From NCBI GenBank assembly GCA_002633025.1, contig NMRB01000065.1, positions 221,633 to 285,632 on the forward strand: DNA of 64,000 bases, written 5' to 3'. Shown piece by piece: positions 35,601-52,435 of this stretch. The position numbers and the translations under genes were made by a program. The stretch's first letter is position 1. Each line of letters starts with the position of its first letter. Under the pieces are notes generated by a model. That model searched no databases. It was not told where the DNA came from and worked only from the letters and a program-made list of their open reading frames with translations. The stretch is from Notospermus geniculatus (lineage: Eukaryota; Nemertea; Pilidiophora; Heteronemertea; Lineidae).

Positions 35601-36437
35601 GTATTTACCGGTAACTTACATGTATCAACATATTTGTGACACTCCACAGGCTAGGCACATGCGCTCTGAGCTTGGCAGGTTGAGACAAATGTTTGTCAGT
35701 TTCAATATTATCTGTCTATTGTGAAATCTAAAACGATCTATTTCTTCCATTCTCTCCTGGTGTCATCGTAGTTTGTTTAGGCTCGACTTGTGAGCAACAT
35801 GCGCCTAGTTTTGCTGTGGAAGGTCACATTTGTGCTCATCTCAAAGTTCCGAAATATAGGAGTCACCCCAGCCATCCCCCCATTGTCTTTAGACCTTTCA
35901 TCTTAAGCTGAATGATGAGCCTCAGTGATCTTCTGTTTCTCATTTCAGGATTTTGGTGACACCATTCCAGGTCATGGTGGCCTCATGGACAGGTTTGACT
36001 GCCAGCTCCTAATGGCTACATTTGTCAATGTGTACTACTCAAGTTTTATCAGGTAAAAATTTCGCAAACGTCACAATTCCCAACACTCCATCTTGATGAC
36101 AACTTTGGGAGTGGAAATTTGTGGCATTATGAAGTCATTGTGGTGCATAAGTTTGGTACGCTAGTGCATAAGTACGCTACATCATCGTTGCATCATGACG
36201 TCATGGATCAAAATTCTGGTGTAACATCAAAGTAAGTTCATCTGCTTATCAGAGTTTTAGTTACAGGTCCAATCTTCTGAATGCCTTTGTTTTTCTTCCA
36301 GGGCGGCGAGCCCGAGTAAGTTACTACAGCATGTTTTGGCAATGAAACCGGATGAGCAGGTTCACTTCTATGAGATGATGACAGAGACACTACAGCGCCG
36401 GGGACTAATTCCGCTGGTGAATTCGACGTCAATTTAG
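29682..36437 (+). CDS. CDS1/CDS2: Phosphatidate cytidylyltransferase (CDP-diacylglycerol synthase), middle exons in gap
   Basis: The enzyme joins CTP and phosphatidic acid to CDP-diacylglycerol in the ER membrane, feeding phosphatidylinositol synthesis. Recognised exons: 29682-29839, 30031-30127, 30580-30756, 31125-31244, 35466-35600, 35949-36052 and 36302-36437 (stop TAG). Phases agree at every visible junction. Family landmarks are [78 protein letters not shown], and a tail ending [10 protein letters not shown]. The exons that should carry the S-x-KKT-x-EG catalytic signature, about 150 residues in human CDS1, are not found between 31244 and 35466. The 903-N gap lies there, so they are most likely missing sequence. 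The first coding exon with the ATG was not located; the exon at 29682 starts in phase 0 after CATTCCAG. A possible polyadenylation signal is AATAAA at 37232. Confidence 0.93.
31569..31700 (+). repeat. Dispersed repeat, copy 1 (second copy 32229-32347)
   Basis: CCACGGAGCATGGCCATGCG, GGAATTGACAAAA and ACGCATCCTG recur in the same order at 32229-32347, where the second copy runs into the gap. Both lie in the intron of the CDP-diacylglycerol synthase gene. The family is unknown. Confidence 0.55.
32348..33250. other. Assembly gap (903 N)
   Basis: The gap lies in the CDP-diacylglycerol synthase gene, between the exon ending at 31244 and the next recognised exon at 35466. All long frames through it are only N. 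Confidence 0.99.
34649..34795. mobile_element. 147-bp MITE, GGGCCCGGTTGCACAAAAC ends, with partial tandem copy
   Basis: GGGCCCGGTTGCACAAAACT and GATAGCGCTAACTTGGTGTTAGCGC are mirrored at the right, ending TTTTGTGCAACCCAGCCC. The left 55 bp or so are also present just upstream (about 34573-34628), separated by ATGTCCAACTTAACCTCTCC, which itself is repeated. The element lies in an intron of the CDP-diacylglycerol synthase gene. Confidence 0.75.
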
Positions 36438-39400
36438 ATCTCGTGCGAGGAGGGATACTCACTACTTGCCATCTCATTCTAGTATCATCTCATCGAAATC
36501 CTACCACATGTTAATTTGTTGTTGTAGTTTGTAGGGGGCAGTCTTCGAACTATGGTATATCTAATTCATTCAGCATTATGTGGCCAGAAATGAGGGGGTC
36601 ACAAAAAGTGCAGTACAGTTGATGCGAATGTCTTCTCTTTGGAAGTGAGGATGGTGTGGAAAGACAATGCTGTGATGATTAAAGTAATGATGTGTTATTG
36701 TCTTTGACTCAACCCCCAAACATTAATCTTGATTGTATTAAAAATGAGAAGTTTGAAGACATCGCCCCTTGATTTCTTCTGTCGGCGTGTGCACCATTAC
36801 AGGTTTCATGGAAAGTGTTCACTGCTTGGGCAGGTGTTAGTGTGTTGCACTAGAGTCACATGCTGTAAATTCATCCAGGTGAAATTCCAATTCAGTTTTG
36901 GAGGAACTTTGAGATATCCGAAAGGTTTATCTGTATAACAAAGCTTAAGGGGAATATTTCATTTATTTCAGTACAGCTGTGTCTTCTACCTAAAAATACA
37001 ATATATTTGATTCCAAAGGCTGTGTGTCGTATTAGACTATATGTGATGGTAGTCAACAGTGGTTTTAAATTTGTATGATTTTATTGAATTCTATTGTATT
37101 GTTGGACAATTAGAATGTTGTTTTAGCTGCTCTATGTTAAGTTGTGGGTGATCTGAGATTCTGAAAACGGACGGGTATGTCTGCAACAAACCGTCGACAA
37201 AGCAGAGTAGGATACTTTGCTGACAGTTGGAAATAAATAGTTACTTCCTCTATTTATTCCTGTGTTCTGTTTTCACACTGAATGGGGAACAACTTGTCGA
37301 AGTTGCATGTTAATAATAAATATATTCAGCCCAGTTTCCAAAACCCGTATTCAGTCTGCAACTTTTACTGATGAACTGACTTACATTTGTCACTTGACTA
37401 AAGACAACATATACAAAAGTGACATTTATGGAGTGGAAGACGTTATAACGGTAGAATGCTTCATTGGTACCAAGTTCTTGATTTGTGGACCTCCATTAGA
37501 CAGCTGCTTTACTTGTGACTCATGTAGATATAGTTGTAAAAATGATTACCTCTTTTAGTTTTATACTTCATGTAAGTTAAAGGAATAACTCTATGGGTAT
37601 TATTATCTTTCAATGCTTGTTACCGATAACAATAACATTCGTGTTTTGATTATATATTATGTACAGAGTGTATTTTACCAACTTTCCAATGACACCAATC
37701 ATAAAATACACACCTGACATCAGATACGTGTATTACTTCAACTGTATTTCAGCCAATTTGATAGGATTTAGGCCCTTTCAGTCTTTTTCAACATATTTTC
37801 CAGCTGGGTGGGACACGGTTCATAAGAGGACCGGAATACACCGAAATCCGCCGGAATACTGCCGAAAACACGATACAAATGGCTTAATTTCACTCTTATG
37901 TTGTACCTATGATATTTATTACATGATACGAGGCAGAAGAGGGATTTTGAAGAATAACCGTAACCGGTAAATACGCTAAATTAATCCGCCCGCGGGGGTA
38001 GATATCTGCACCGAAATGTGCCTGCGAAAGGGTTAATAGATGAAGTAAATATCATGGGAAGTGTTGTGACCTGTATAAGGCATTGAAGTTTTAAATTCTA
38101 GTAGCTTTATGTGTCCTGGTCAGTGTCCATTTTCCAGGTTCAGTACTTCAGGAATAGAACGTCTTCAAATTTAGCTGCTTCCATAGGCAGAATGATAGTT
38201 TTGCGTCATTGTTTGACACTTAAGAATTCATTACTGTTTCACTGATTGTTGGTAGTTTCAGTTGTTGTGGAACATACATGTATTTCTGATTATATCTTAC
38301 AAAAATGTGTTTGAATGTGAATTGTGTTGCTTAGACCGATAGTCTTGGTGTCAGGTACATGTAATATCAGAATCGAGATCTAAGGGTTTGCAAAACACCA
38401 TGCTTAAATGTTCAGTTGTCCACTGTACATTACAACATACATGTAAGATGTTGGGAAATGGTATCTGTGAGCCATGTTGTGGACGTGAAATGCACAGAGA
38501 TGAGGTGGCACACATAGGTTTTAGCTCACAGAAAGTGATGAACTCAGTCACACCACCAGCAGTGGCAACAAGGGTTGCTATACAGTACTCTGAAAAGTGC
38601 CTCCTGGCCTATGTCTGGCCCTGCTTGACATTGGGATTCACAGGTGTGTCACTGGTGAGCAGAAAGAAATGAATTTGAAGCGAATGGCAGAGAGGTGTGC
38701 AAACCGTCTACGCAGTTAGCCTGCGACATGTATATCTTGTTTTTATCAATACATCTGCATGTTGTATTAGACTACACATAGGCCTAACTACATGTATTCA
38801 AGATGTATATTTCATTATTCTGCTGGTCAGATGTATTAAATGTACAAGTGTAGTCGTCATTTCAAACCTATTCATGGCTAATCAGGACAAGGACTGGTCA
38901 TGGTGATGGAAACATACCATATTCACCATCAATTTAATACCCCAATCTGTTGGATTTCATGGGAAATTGAGCTTAAAATTATATTGAATATTTCTAGACA
39001 ATGCATGTAATGTTCTGGCTTTCTCCACCTGATACATGTTTAACTGGGATTATAACATTAGGTTCACTTGATGACTTTGTACATTTTCTTCTGTTAGGAT
39101 TATTTATTCAGTCTTGTCTGGTGCTTCACAGTCCAGTTTGTAGAGTGATTGCAACATGTCCTGGGATCAAAATAAACTTGATCATGATATATGTGTTGGT
39201 GTGTTTTCTTTTATCACACCCCCCATTATCAAGCAATTTACTAAAGTAGCCCCATTTCATGCACATGTTTGCGATGCTGAATTCCAACTGAAGCTGGCAG
39301 GAATACGATACGTCTTTGGACATTGGAATAGGGCCTACATGTAGTCTACAAATGATACAAGAGAATGACTTGCGCCAAAAATTCATGCGCAAGTTACCTA

Positions 39401-39444
39401 GTTTGCGTGTATGTTTTATGGAGCTACCATGGTCTTGTGAATCA

Positions 39445-39583
39445 GGGGCCATATTTATGAAGCCTTCGCGTTCACGCAAATCTGCTGTAAGGCAGTCAGT
39501 GAACAATAGGGCATGACCCATGTGCAGCCAAACAATAGACTTCCGTGAACGCAAAGTTGCAAAGGCTTCATAAATATGGCCCC
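39445..39583. mobile_element. 139-bp MITE, GGGGCCATATTTATGAAG ends
   Basis: GGGGCCATATTTATGAAGCC and TTCGCGTTCACGCAAA are mirrored at the right (CTTCATAAATATGGCCCC). It resembles the other GGGCC-ended elements here. Confidence 0.75.
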
Positions 39584-40262
39584 AGGTCTGCGACTTGTGG
39601 TTGGGAAGTCCCTGGTTCAAATATGACACATCACTAGATGATCATGTCGCCGACTTTCCACATGCTTGAAGCTGAGGTCAGCAATGTTTGCCATACACAT
39701 CAGAAATATTCTACCCTGAATTACAGTACTTGCGAGGTTCTGGGTCTGCAACTCCCATCTTAGATACACGAGACATGATTTTTCTGATCGGGTTTTCCTT
39801 CCAGACCAAACTATGAAACAAACTTTATAGGTAGGCCTAGTGACCTTTTTGTGAGATAAACAAGTCGCACAACGAGCAGTGCAACAGAGTACTGAAGACA
39901 AACTTGAAACTGCTAATTTACGATCATGATCAGATGCTCTTTATTTTCCAAACCACACCATTTCATACAAATGGAGGCAATTCAACTTATGTTACAGGTT
40001 TGTGTCACATTATCAATGAATTAAAATGGTTCACTCAAATCACAGCATTAGCAATCTTGTTAACCAATTGTTTTAACTGACAGTAAAAGAAGAGGACTTC
40101 ACAGTCAACAAGACAACAGATCCACTTCAATCAACACATCAGCAATTTAAGTACAGTATCTATTTACAAGATGACATTTTTGTTTGGTGTACCGGTAGTC
40201 CGCACTCACAGCACATAAATGATCTGACCCTGATGAAATGGCTGTCAGACAAATGTTCACCA

Positions 40263-40398
40263 GGGCCCAGTTGCACAAAGAATCTTAAGTCTAAGAAAAA
40301 ACTTAAGTCTGAAATGAAGTCATCTGATTTGCTGAAACCTGGTCACATGATGACTTAAGTCAAACTTTAGACTTAAGATTCTTTGTGAAACTGGGCCC
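40263..40398. mobile_element. 136-bp MITE, GGGCCCAGTTGCACAAAG ends
   Basis: GGGCCCAGTTGCACAAAGAA then TCTTAAGTCTAAG is mirrored by CTTAAGATTCTTTGTGAAAC then TGGGCCC. The inner stem is built from CTTAAGTC repeats. It lies 76 bp beyond the PCNA stop codon, so it may be within the PCNA 3' UTR. Confidence 0.75.
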
Positions 40399-40473
40399 AG
40401 GTCTAGCAGATTAGATACAAAGAAACCTAGTTTACAGTCTATCTTTGTTTCTCAATTCACATGAGCGAATACT

Positions 40474-45290
<4,817 letters not shown>

Positions 45291-45455
45291 CTTAGTAGGT
45301 GAATGTCAACGATAAATAAGCAAACACAGACAAAGAAGAAATGTCACGGAATCAAGGTGACCACACTGAGCGCCGATTATGGCTTCTTGAACAAGGATGA
45401 TGAGGGATTATCGAGACAAAATTCGGCTACACAGATTTTCTGCTGTTGTCAGCTA

Positions 45456-45511
45456 TTTCCCGCCAATTGCGTCGAAATGGCGGCAGTTTTGTTGACCTCA
45501 TTCGTGATTGG
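45456..45511 (-). promoter_or_regulatory. PCNA promoter: E2F, CCAAT and YY1-like sites
   Basis: TTTCCCGC at 45456-45463 matches the E2F consensus. It overlaps CCAAT at 45463-45467. AAATGGCGGC (45475-45484) resembles a YY1 site, and ATTGG at 45507-45511 is an inverse CCAAT. They lie 165-220 bp upstream of the PCNA ATG, where E2F control of an S-phase gene is expected. Function is inferred from the words only. Confidence 0.55.
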
Positions 45512-46315
45512 TTAATCAGTTAATAGGCTGGTTCCCAGCTTCGCCGCTACACTCCTGCGGCGCTCGCTCCTATCACTATCCTCGGCAGTGTTCGGGAAAT
45601 TCCGTAATCCATTATGGTGGAAAGAAGGCTCGATTTGATGAATATTCTGCTCTAAAATCTTCGATTTTGTTGTACTTAACGGCTTAGTGCTCGTTTCATT
45701 GGCGTCAGATTGAAAATCAGGTTCCATCTCATTTTAGCAACATAGTTAATCCTTATTAGGATTCTCCATAACATTTCCTAGGCGCCAATAACTCGTCTGT
45801 GTCACTAACTAACTGTACTGTCACTCTGCTCTGTCTCTCTGTTGCTGTCTGCACTGCACTGCCACTGCATGCACCAGCACTGCCCTGTGCATGCCAGTGC
45901 AGTGTACTGTGCATGTCATGGATGACTAACTGTTAATGTCATGGTCATGGTTATTGTTTGTGCAGAGCAGTGTGTACTACTGCGTGGCCCGACAGGTCAC
46001 CATCATGAATCATCATGATGATCGCCTTGGCTTTGGTGGAGGCATTGGATTGGGGCGGGGGGGGGGTCATGACGACGACCGGTGCGACGATGTGATGCCC
46101 TGCCGGTGTAATGGCAGGCTGTAGTGTAGGCCTAAATTAATTACAGCTGTCGATGTTATCTTATCATTTCTGTTTTACCAGTCTTTAGGCCGGCCTATTA
46201 TTTAGACACTGCTAAGTTAATTACGGCCGAATTCAGTTTAATCAGTTTTACATGTTGTGGCTTCACACTGCTGACTTTGGCATAGGGGGCCTAACTCTTT
46301 CTTCATTTCTTTCAG
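45512..46315. other. Space between divergent PCNA and MICU1
   Basis: The PCNA ATG (45290) and MICU1 ATG (46323) face away from each other. A plausible acceptor (TTTCTTTCAG) ends at 46315, so MICU1 has a non-coding first exon somewhere here. A 71-codon minus-strand frame (45512-45727) is rich in Ser and charged residues and is not recognised. TGCACTG/CAGTGCA words cluster at 45850-45920. Confidence 0.45.
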
Positions 46316-46322
46316 TCTGACG

Positions 46323-49300
46323 ATGGCTTTAGTGCGAGCAGCGATCCGGGGCCTGATGAACAAAGTCCCTCCATCAGGCCCGTTGAGAGTTGTGAATCTT
46401 CGCACTGGTCAAACATCGATAATGCGCCCACTATTACAAATCTCTGGCACCCAGCTGTATGTCAATAAAGAAGCAATAGACAAACAGCAGCGAAGGTGGA
46501 GAAATCGATATTCAGGTTTTGGACATCGAACCAAACCAACCTCAAGAAAGTCTGTGGCGTTCATTAGCTTCCTTGTTGGTGGACTCACAGTCACGTTCCT
46601 TACCGACTTGTAAGTGGTTATGTTCCCCATTGATTCAGTCACCCCCCCCCCAACTCAATGGCTTATGCTGGAATATTTCTCTACTTGCTCAGTACAGAGC
46701 AATGCTGATTTTCTGCAGACTATGACAAACCTTTTATTACAATTGACGGCAAACCTTGAAGCTTTCATTTTATCTGCCGTATGTTATGTTGATTGTAATA
46801 TAAATATACATGTAATTCTAGTTTATGTTATTATACACTACTTCTTTTAGCCCAATGTGGGTGATAGAGAAGCTTCGTCCAAAATCAAAAGTGGATGCTG
46901 CAGCCCCACCAGAAGCAGTGATGAGTGATGGTGAGGCTGGTGGAGAAGAAGAGAAGAAAAAGAAAAGAAAGCGACCTGGATTTAGAGACAGACGGGTAAA
47001 TTTTCAAAAGCAGCGCATTCCTTTTACTTCATTTTTTCACAATTTTTGCTGAATTCAGCAAAAGACAGTTTGATGTCATTGACAAATAATATATCTGTTT
47101 CTATTTCAGATAATTGAATATGAGAATCGCATCCGGTCTTATTCAACTCCAGACAAAATTTTTCGTTATTTCGCTACTCTCCAAACTAAGCTTGATGGAG
47201 AATGGGAAGTGTTCATGACCCCTGAAGATTTTGTACGGTCAATCACCCCAAGCCTTAAACAGCCTGAAGGTTGGTACTAAATAACATATTAGTCCAGTAC
47301 AAGATATTCATATCCACTTCATTTCCTTTAGCTTTAACTAAAGAGTATTGAAGGGTAGCACCAGGTTTGGTTAGCTTCTTCCATACTTGTCACCCCATAC
47401 GTCTCAGTATTTCATGTACCACTTGTCCTCAGCATCTCTTTCCATTTGGTTGCAGGGCTTGGGTTGGACCAGTTCAAGAAGTTTGACCCAAAGGTGAGTT
47501 CCCTCATGACTTCATTGATGCAAATCAGATAGATTGGATGGGTTTATGTCACTGATTTCTGATAGAACATCAAGTAAAATCTTGTTATTTTGTAGGTGAC
47601 TATTTTGCCAAATAGTAGAGTTTAGTGTCTCACTGCATGATTGATAGTCTTTGTAAATCATATACCGGTAATACATTTTATGGTACATGTAGATGCAAAG
47701 TACTTCAGACCTTGCAAAACAAATCCATGAGTTGGTTGTCTCCTCTGTCCCATCATATTCGTATCTGTCACCCGGTTCATCATCTCTTTTCTCCCCTCTT
47801 CCCCTCCCATTTAGGAGGAGATGCAGGAGGTAAGGGCCGGTTCACAACCAAAACTTGACTTAAAAACGTTTGCTTGTGTTTTAGACCATTGCTCTTAACA
47901 ATTTTAATCTTTTAATCCTTTTACTAACTCATATTGCTTTATCCGGTAAAAGACATATGAGTCTGAAATGGTGTGATGTGGTTGATTGAAAGACAGCAAA
48001 TACCATTTACCTTGCTGATGAAAGATTGTGATGACATTTTACGCTGTAGGAGGTATTTGATGAAGAGTTTATGTCTGGATCCAAAGACTCAAACCAAACC
48101 AAGAAAAGCGGAAGGATGTAGTCACTGCTGGCATTGGCTGATAAAAATAACCTTAATCACACCACTTTCAGTTCACTTTTTTCATGGGTCTTTTATGAGG
48201 AATTTTTCAATCAGTCACAACAAAGGTCCCAGCTTTTGTAAGGATATAAATATTCTGACTGATCAGCTGAGGTAAACCTACTTACTCATTCAATGTTCAG
48301 TCTATGAAATTTCTCAGTAATTGTATTTTTATGTTGTTTTAGAATATATACAGACACTATTTTAGGTGCTCTGCTCTTTTTATTGATGTGCATTTAAAGC
48401 TGAACTGTCACATAGTAGCTTTCTGCATAGATAGAAAGTTGCGCTTACTGAGGACATTCTCCCGGACGGTCTGCAGATCATCGGCAAATTTGCAGAGTCT
48501 GCACTTATACCTTTTATATGCACCAAAGCTTGAGACAATCAATCACAGTTCCACCGTATTCTGGTCATAGCCAGGTTGACACAGCTGTATTAGATCATGA
48601 TACATATCGATGACACATCAGAGCTTCTTTAGATGTAACAATGGCCACGAACACTGAAGACATCTTCTCTTAATAGACGACGATATCACTCCAAAAGAGC
48701 GCAACACCTGACGGTAGGTACAGCGTCACGACGTCCGACCCCCCATTCTGAATGCCGTGACGTGACTTGAAAAAAAAATCTACTTGTTTCAGCAATCATG
48801 ACGTCGTGACGCTGTACCATCCGACCGGCAGGTGCTGCACTCTTTTGGAGTGATAGAGTCTATTTACGCTTTGTGATTTCTGCACTTGAGGGTGATTCTT
48901 CAACATCCCTTCTGTCAATTGACCCTATCACACGTTTACTATTATACCAGGATGTTTTCATCCAGTGTTACTGGGATACTGTTAATTTCTATTTTCTTCT
49001 TGATTGCCTGAACTTTTGCCATGCAATTTACGTGGTTCTTCAGCTTGTGGTTTTGTCAAGATTCTTCATGGTATCGTAACAGAAGAGAGAGTTAAATATC
49101 AACACTTTTGAGTCCCTGCCTCTGCCTTTTGCAAGCTGTGTGCCCTGTTTGGTCAGTTTGAGTCCTCCCCTTCATTATTCAAGTTCTCAAACCCCTAATT
49201 TGACCTTCGTTCATTCCTAATGCTGCAAGATTGAGAATGGAGGGTTGATGTAGATAGCAAAGTGAACCACAGCTGTAAAATCTCCCGACCCCTGCTTCTG

Positions 49301-52300
49301 GACCATTAAGAACCAACCCTGACACACAAAATAACCTAACATCCCATGCAACACCATGCATAAATCTTCCTAATACACCTATAGTTAACTGGTACATGTG
49401 TGGTTGGTGTTACTGTTATGTACCAATAGAGATGGTGAAGTGTAACAAAATCACATTTCTTCTCCAAGTGCTAGGCCTGTCCTTTAGAACCGGTATATAG
49501 GCATCATTGTGTTGGCATAGATTGAGGCCTACCTGTGTACCAGTACTTTGAAGCCTGCTTGAAGTACAATGGTCACTACATAGATGTACAGTCCTACTTT
49601 ACCATTGATACTGTGAATAATGTAAACAACATGTGGAGGTTACCAAGGTGATAATTCATAGAATCCAGTCCGGCAATATTTGTGCAGAATCAGTTACCAG
49701 CCAGGGAGTTACTTTGCATTTACACTCAAAACGTTTTTGTTGACAATATGCAGCACAGAACTTTATTACTATGGTGGCTCACAGCCGTCTAAAGGAGAAA
49801 TTGGCAACTCACCAAGTGCCAATGTTTGGTTTGTTATACTACTGCCAGGTGGCAGTAATATTTCTCCATGTACCGATACTCTGTCCTCAGATGGTTTTAC
49901 AGCAAACTCCCCAGTATATTGCTTTAATATTTTAATATAGTTCAATGGTGTACTGGTAACAACTGATGCTGCAGTGCATGTCTACTCACTAGCACAATGG
50001 GCAGCAATGTGTGGTGAGGTGGGGGGCTACACTGGTTGTGTTTGAGCACCAGACTTGTAAGAGCTATGATTCGCCTTATACCCAGTTATGATACCTGCAG
50101 TTTCATTTCTTCATGGCTTCTTTTCAGAGGGAAAAGCTGAGATGTAAGAACCTGGCGGAGGATAGCATCTTCAACAAGCTGGGACAGAGTGGACTCATCT
50201 CCTTCTCCGACTATATATTTCTGTTGACAATTCTCTCGAGTGAGTTTGATTGGTTTTTTCTCTGGGAATTTGGTTCCTGCTGATAGTGTGATTTTTGCCC
50301 GGATTTTTGTCTGTTAAAAGGATGGCGCTACCCATTAGCCAAATTGCCATTGGCTATTTCACCTCTAATTTGGCTAAAACCAAACATCTGGCTAAAATTT
50401 TCCCAACTGAAAATCCATTAGAATGGAAAATTTGGCAAACTGAACTGACTTGGCTAAGACTTGACAAAAGCTAGCTCCATCCCTGCGGTTATGTTTGTGT
50501 GGTCTTCATCAGAATGACCTGGCAACACCTCCTGTCCTTTCCGATGCACAAAACACTGTAGGCCCTATTGTTTAAAAATCATGGAATCCAATTCGTATGA
50601 AACCATCTGGAGGTTTAGTGCAAGAAATGCTATGAGATCATACCCAGTCGTACTTTTCTTGATGACGATGGTGATTCCATATTTCAGCACCTCAGAGGCA
50701 GTTTCAGATAGCTTTTCGTATGTTTGACTTCAATGGTGATGGAGAAGTGGACCATGATGAGTTTGAAAAGGTCAGTCTAAAGAACAGCAATAAGAGGATC
50801 CTAGAAAGCGTCGTCTCCTACTCCTGTTGTATTTCACACACAGTGTGGAAAATTAATGATCTCATGCCTAAAGCACAGGTCACTTTCTCACTGGCATACA
50901 TATGATGGGTCAAATCAGACATGTTTTTCATACTTTCAGGTGCAAATGATCATTCGGTCACAGACAAGTGTTGGCCTACGCCACCGGGACCACTCTACAA
51001 CTGGGAGTGTAGTGAAGGGATTCAACTCTGCGCTTTCCACATATTTCTTCGGGAATGATTTCAGTTCCAAGTTGACGGTCGAGAAGTTTCTCGAATTCCA
51101 AGCACAGCTGCAGAAAGATGTTTTGAAGCTTGAGGTGTGTTGCTCAATGATTTTGACTTTTCGATTATAGCTCACCAGTTGTCACTAACTCCCACAACTA
51201 CCAAGTTCTTGCAGACTTTCTAATAGGACAGTCTAATATCATGAGGCTAAGGCTAAGGGTATACCGAAAGCAATTTCACGTGCGACAGGGCAACATATGT
51301 GATTTATGCTTTGAGAGCCTTTGTTTGCGTGCAGTGCAGCGGAAAATAACAAAGCCTTTGCCGTGCGCGTCAACGCATCACATTCGGTATACCCGTAGCC
51401 TGAGGGACTGTGTTATGAATCACTGAAGTGTTGGATCTTTTGTCTTTTCTAGTTCGATCGGTTTGAGCCGGAAGACGGCCGCATCAAAGAGACCGAATTT
51501 GGAGAGGCACTGATTACTTACTCTGGCTTCACTGATGTGAAGAGAACAAAGATGTTAAAGAGGGTGAAGAAGAAATTTAAGGACCAACAGGAGGTAGGTC
51601 AAGTGTGTAGACACAAGGGTCTGTGTGTTAAGGTATGGGGAATTTTTGCAGTGTCAGAGTTGTGCTGTTTAACTTTGGTGCCTGTCACCTGGAGAGGTCG
51701 TGGGTTCGATCCTCGTTCCCATTCTGTGCAGAATGCAGCTTGCTGATTTGTTGAAATTAATCCCATTTCCAGGGTATAAACTTCGAACAGTATCTGAACT
51801 TCTTCCGTTTCCTGAAGCACATCAATGATGTCGACACAGCTCTCACATTCTACCACGTTGCTGGAGCTTCCATTGATCAAGGTGAGACACTTCTTCATGT
51901 TTTCATTGGTTAAAAATGACTGGGCTTTGCTCCCTCAACAGGTTTGTGTGTGTACTCAGACTGGGCTACCTGTAGTGATGGGTGAAGGCTAGAGGCCTGA
52001 CCTGACATGACATACTTACCATCATCAAATCCTTCTATTTCAGCGACGTTAAAACATGTAGCGAAGACCGTGGCCCACATTGATTTGAGTGATCATGTAG
52101 TTGATGTCGTCTTCACCCTCTTTGATGAAAATGGTAAGTACACATGCAAGTTTGTACCAATACATGTAAAAGAGTGCGATTGCCTTGCCCTTAAAACTAC
52201 CGGGTACTGGTGAATGAAAATATTGAACTGCTTCTCAAAAATCAGTTATCTCAACCTCTTTTCCCATCGGTCCATTTCAGAGGATGGTGAACTAAGCAAC

Positions 52301-52435
52301 AAGGAATTTGTGGCAGTGATGAAGCATCGATTGATGCGAGGTCTCGAGAAACCCAAGGATACCGGTCTATGGAAACTTGTTAGTGCAATGTGGAAATGTG
52401 CAAAGTCTCAAACTCCGACCTTTTCAGAATCGTAA
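46323..52435 (+). CDS. MICU1: Mitochondrial calcium uptake protein 1 (MCU gatekeeper)
   Basis: MICU1 senses calcium in the mitochondrial intermembrane space and gates the MCU channel. Exons: 46323-46609, 46851-46995, 47110-47269, 47456-47493, microexon 47815-47829, 50128-50239, 50688-50770, 50940-51134, 51453-51593, 51773-51881, 52044-52133 and 52281-52435 (stop TAA). All have GT/AG borders and agreeing phases, giving 509 residues (human 476). Residues 1-75 are basic, as in a presequence; 77-93 are hydrophobic. A poly-basic stretch KKKKRKR (131-137) precedes FRDRR and [16 protein letters not shown]-hand 1 loop is D266 to E277 ([12 protein letters not shown]); EF-hand 2 loop is D456 to E467 ([12 protein letters not shown]), split by an intron. 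The C-terminal MWKC keeps the cysteine used for dimerisation in human. MRGLEKPKD identifies MICU1 rather than MICU2/3. A second copy of the last two exons lies at 54132-54506. Confidence 0.95.
46624..50127 (+). other. MICU1 introns with little else
   Basis: Apart from the exons, the first half of MICU1 holds one MITE (48685-48854) and unremarkable AT-rich intron sequence. Frames of 60-100 codons here (for example 47973-48275) match nothing recognised. Confidence 0.5.
48685..48854. mobile_element. 170-bp MITE, ATCACTCCAAAAGAGYGCA ends
   Basis: ATCACTCCAAAAGAGCGCAA with ACAGCGTCACGACGTC is mirrored at the right (GACGTCGTGACGCTGT, then TGCACTCTTTTGGAGTGAT). It lies in the MICU1 intron before the exon at 50128. 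Confidence 0.75.
51251..51400. mobile_element. 150-bp MITE, GGCTAMGGGTATACCGAA ends
   Basis: GGCTAAGGGTATACCGAAAG at the left and CATTCGGTATACCCGTAGCC at the right flank TTTGCGTGCAGTG-type text. The element lies in the MICU1 intron between the exons at 50940 and 51453. Confidence 0.7.
51678..51722 (+). mobile_element. SINE fragment with tRNA B box
   Basis: CACCTGGAGAGGTCGTGGGT leads into GGTTCGATCC (51703-51712), a good B box. No intact A box or tail is visible, so this is at most a remnant, in the MICU1 intron 51594-51772. Confidence 0.35.

Larger units (their letters stand above)
36438..40473. other. Space between convergent CDP-DAG synthase and PCNA genes
   Basis: It holds the 3' UTR of the CDP-diacylglycerol synthase gene (AATAAA at 37232), two MITEs (39445-39583 and 40263-40398) and presumably the 3' UTR of PCNA. 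A 167-codon minus-strand frame at 39126-39629 runs through a MITE and looks random. No further gene seen. Confidence 0.5.

Noticed and set aside
39126-39629. 167-codon minus-strand frame
   Set aside because: It crosses a complete MITE, shows no domain-like pattern and lies in the space between two genes.
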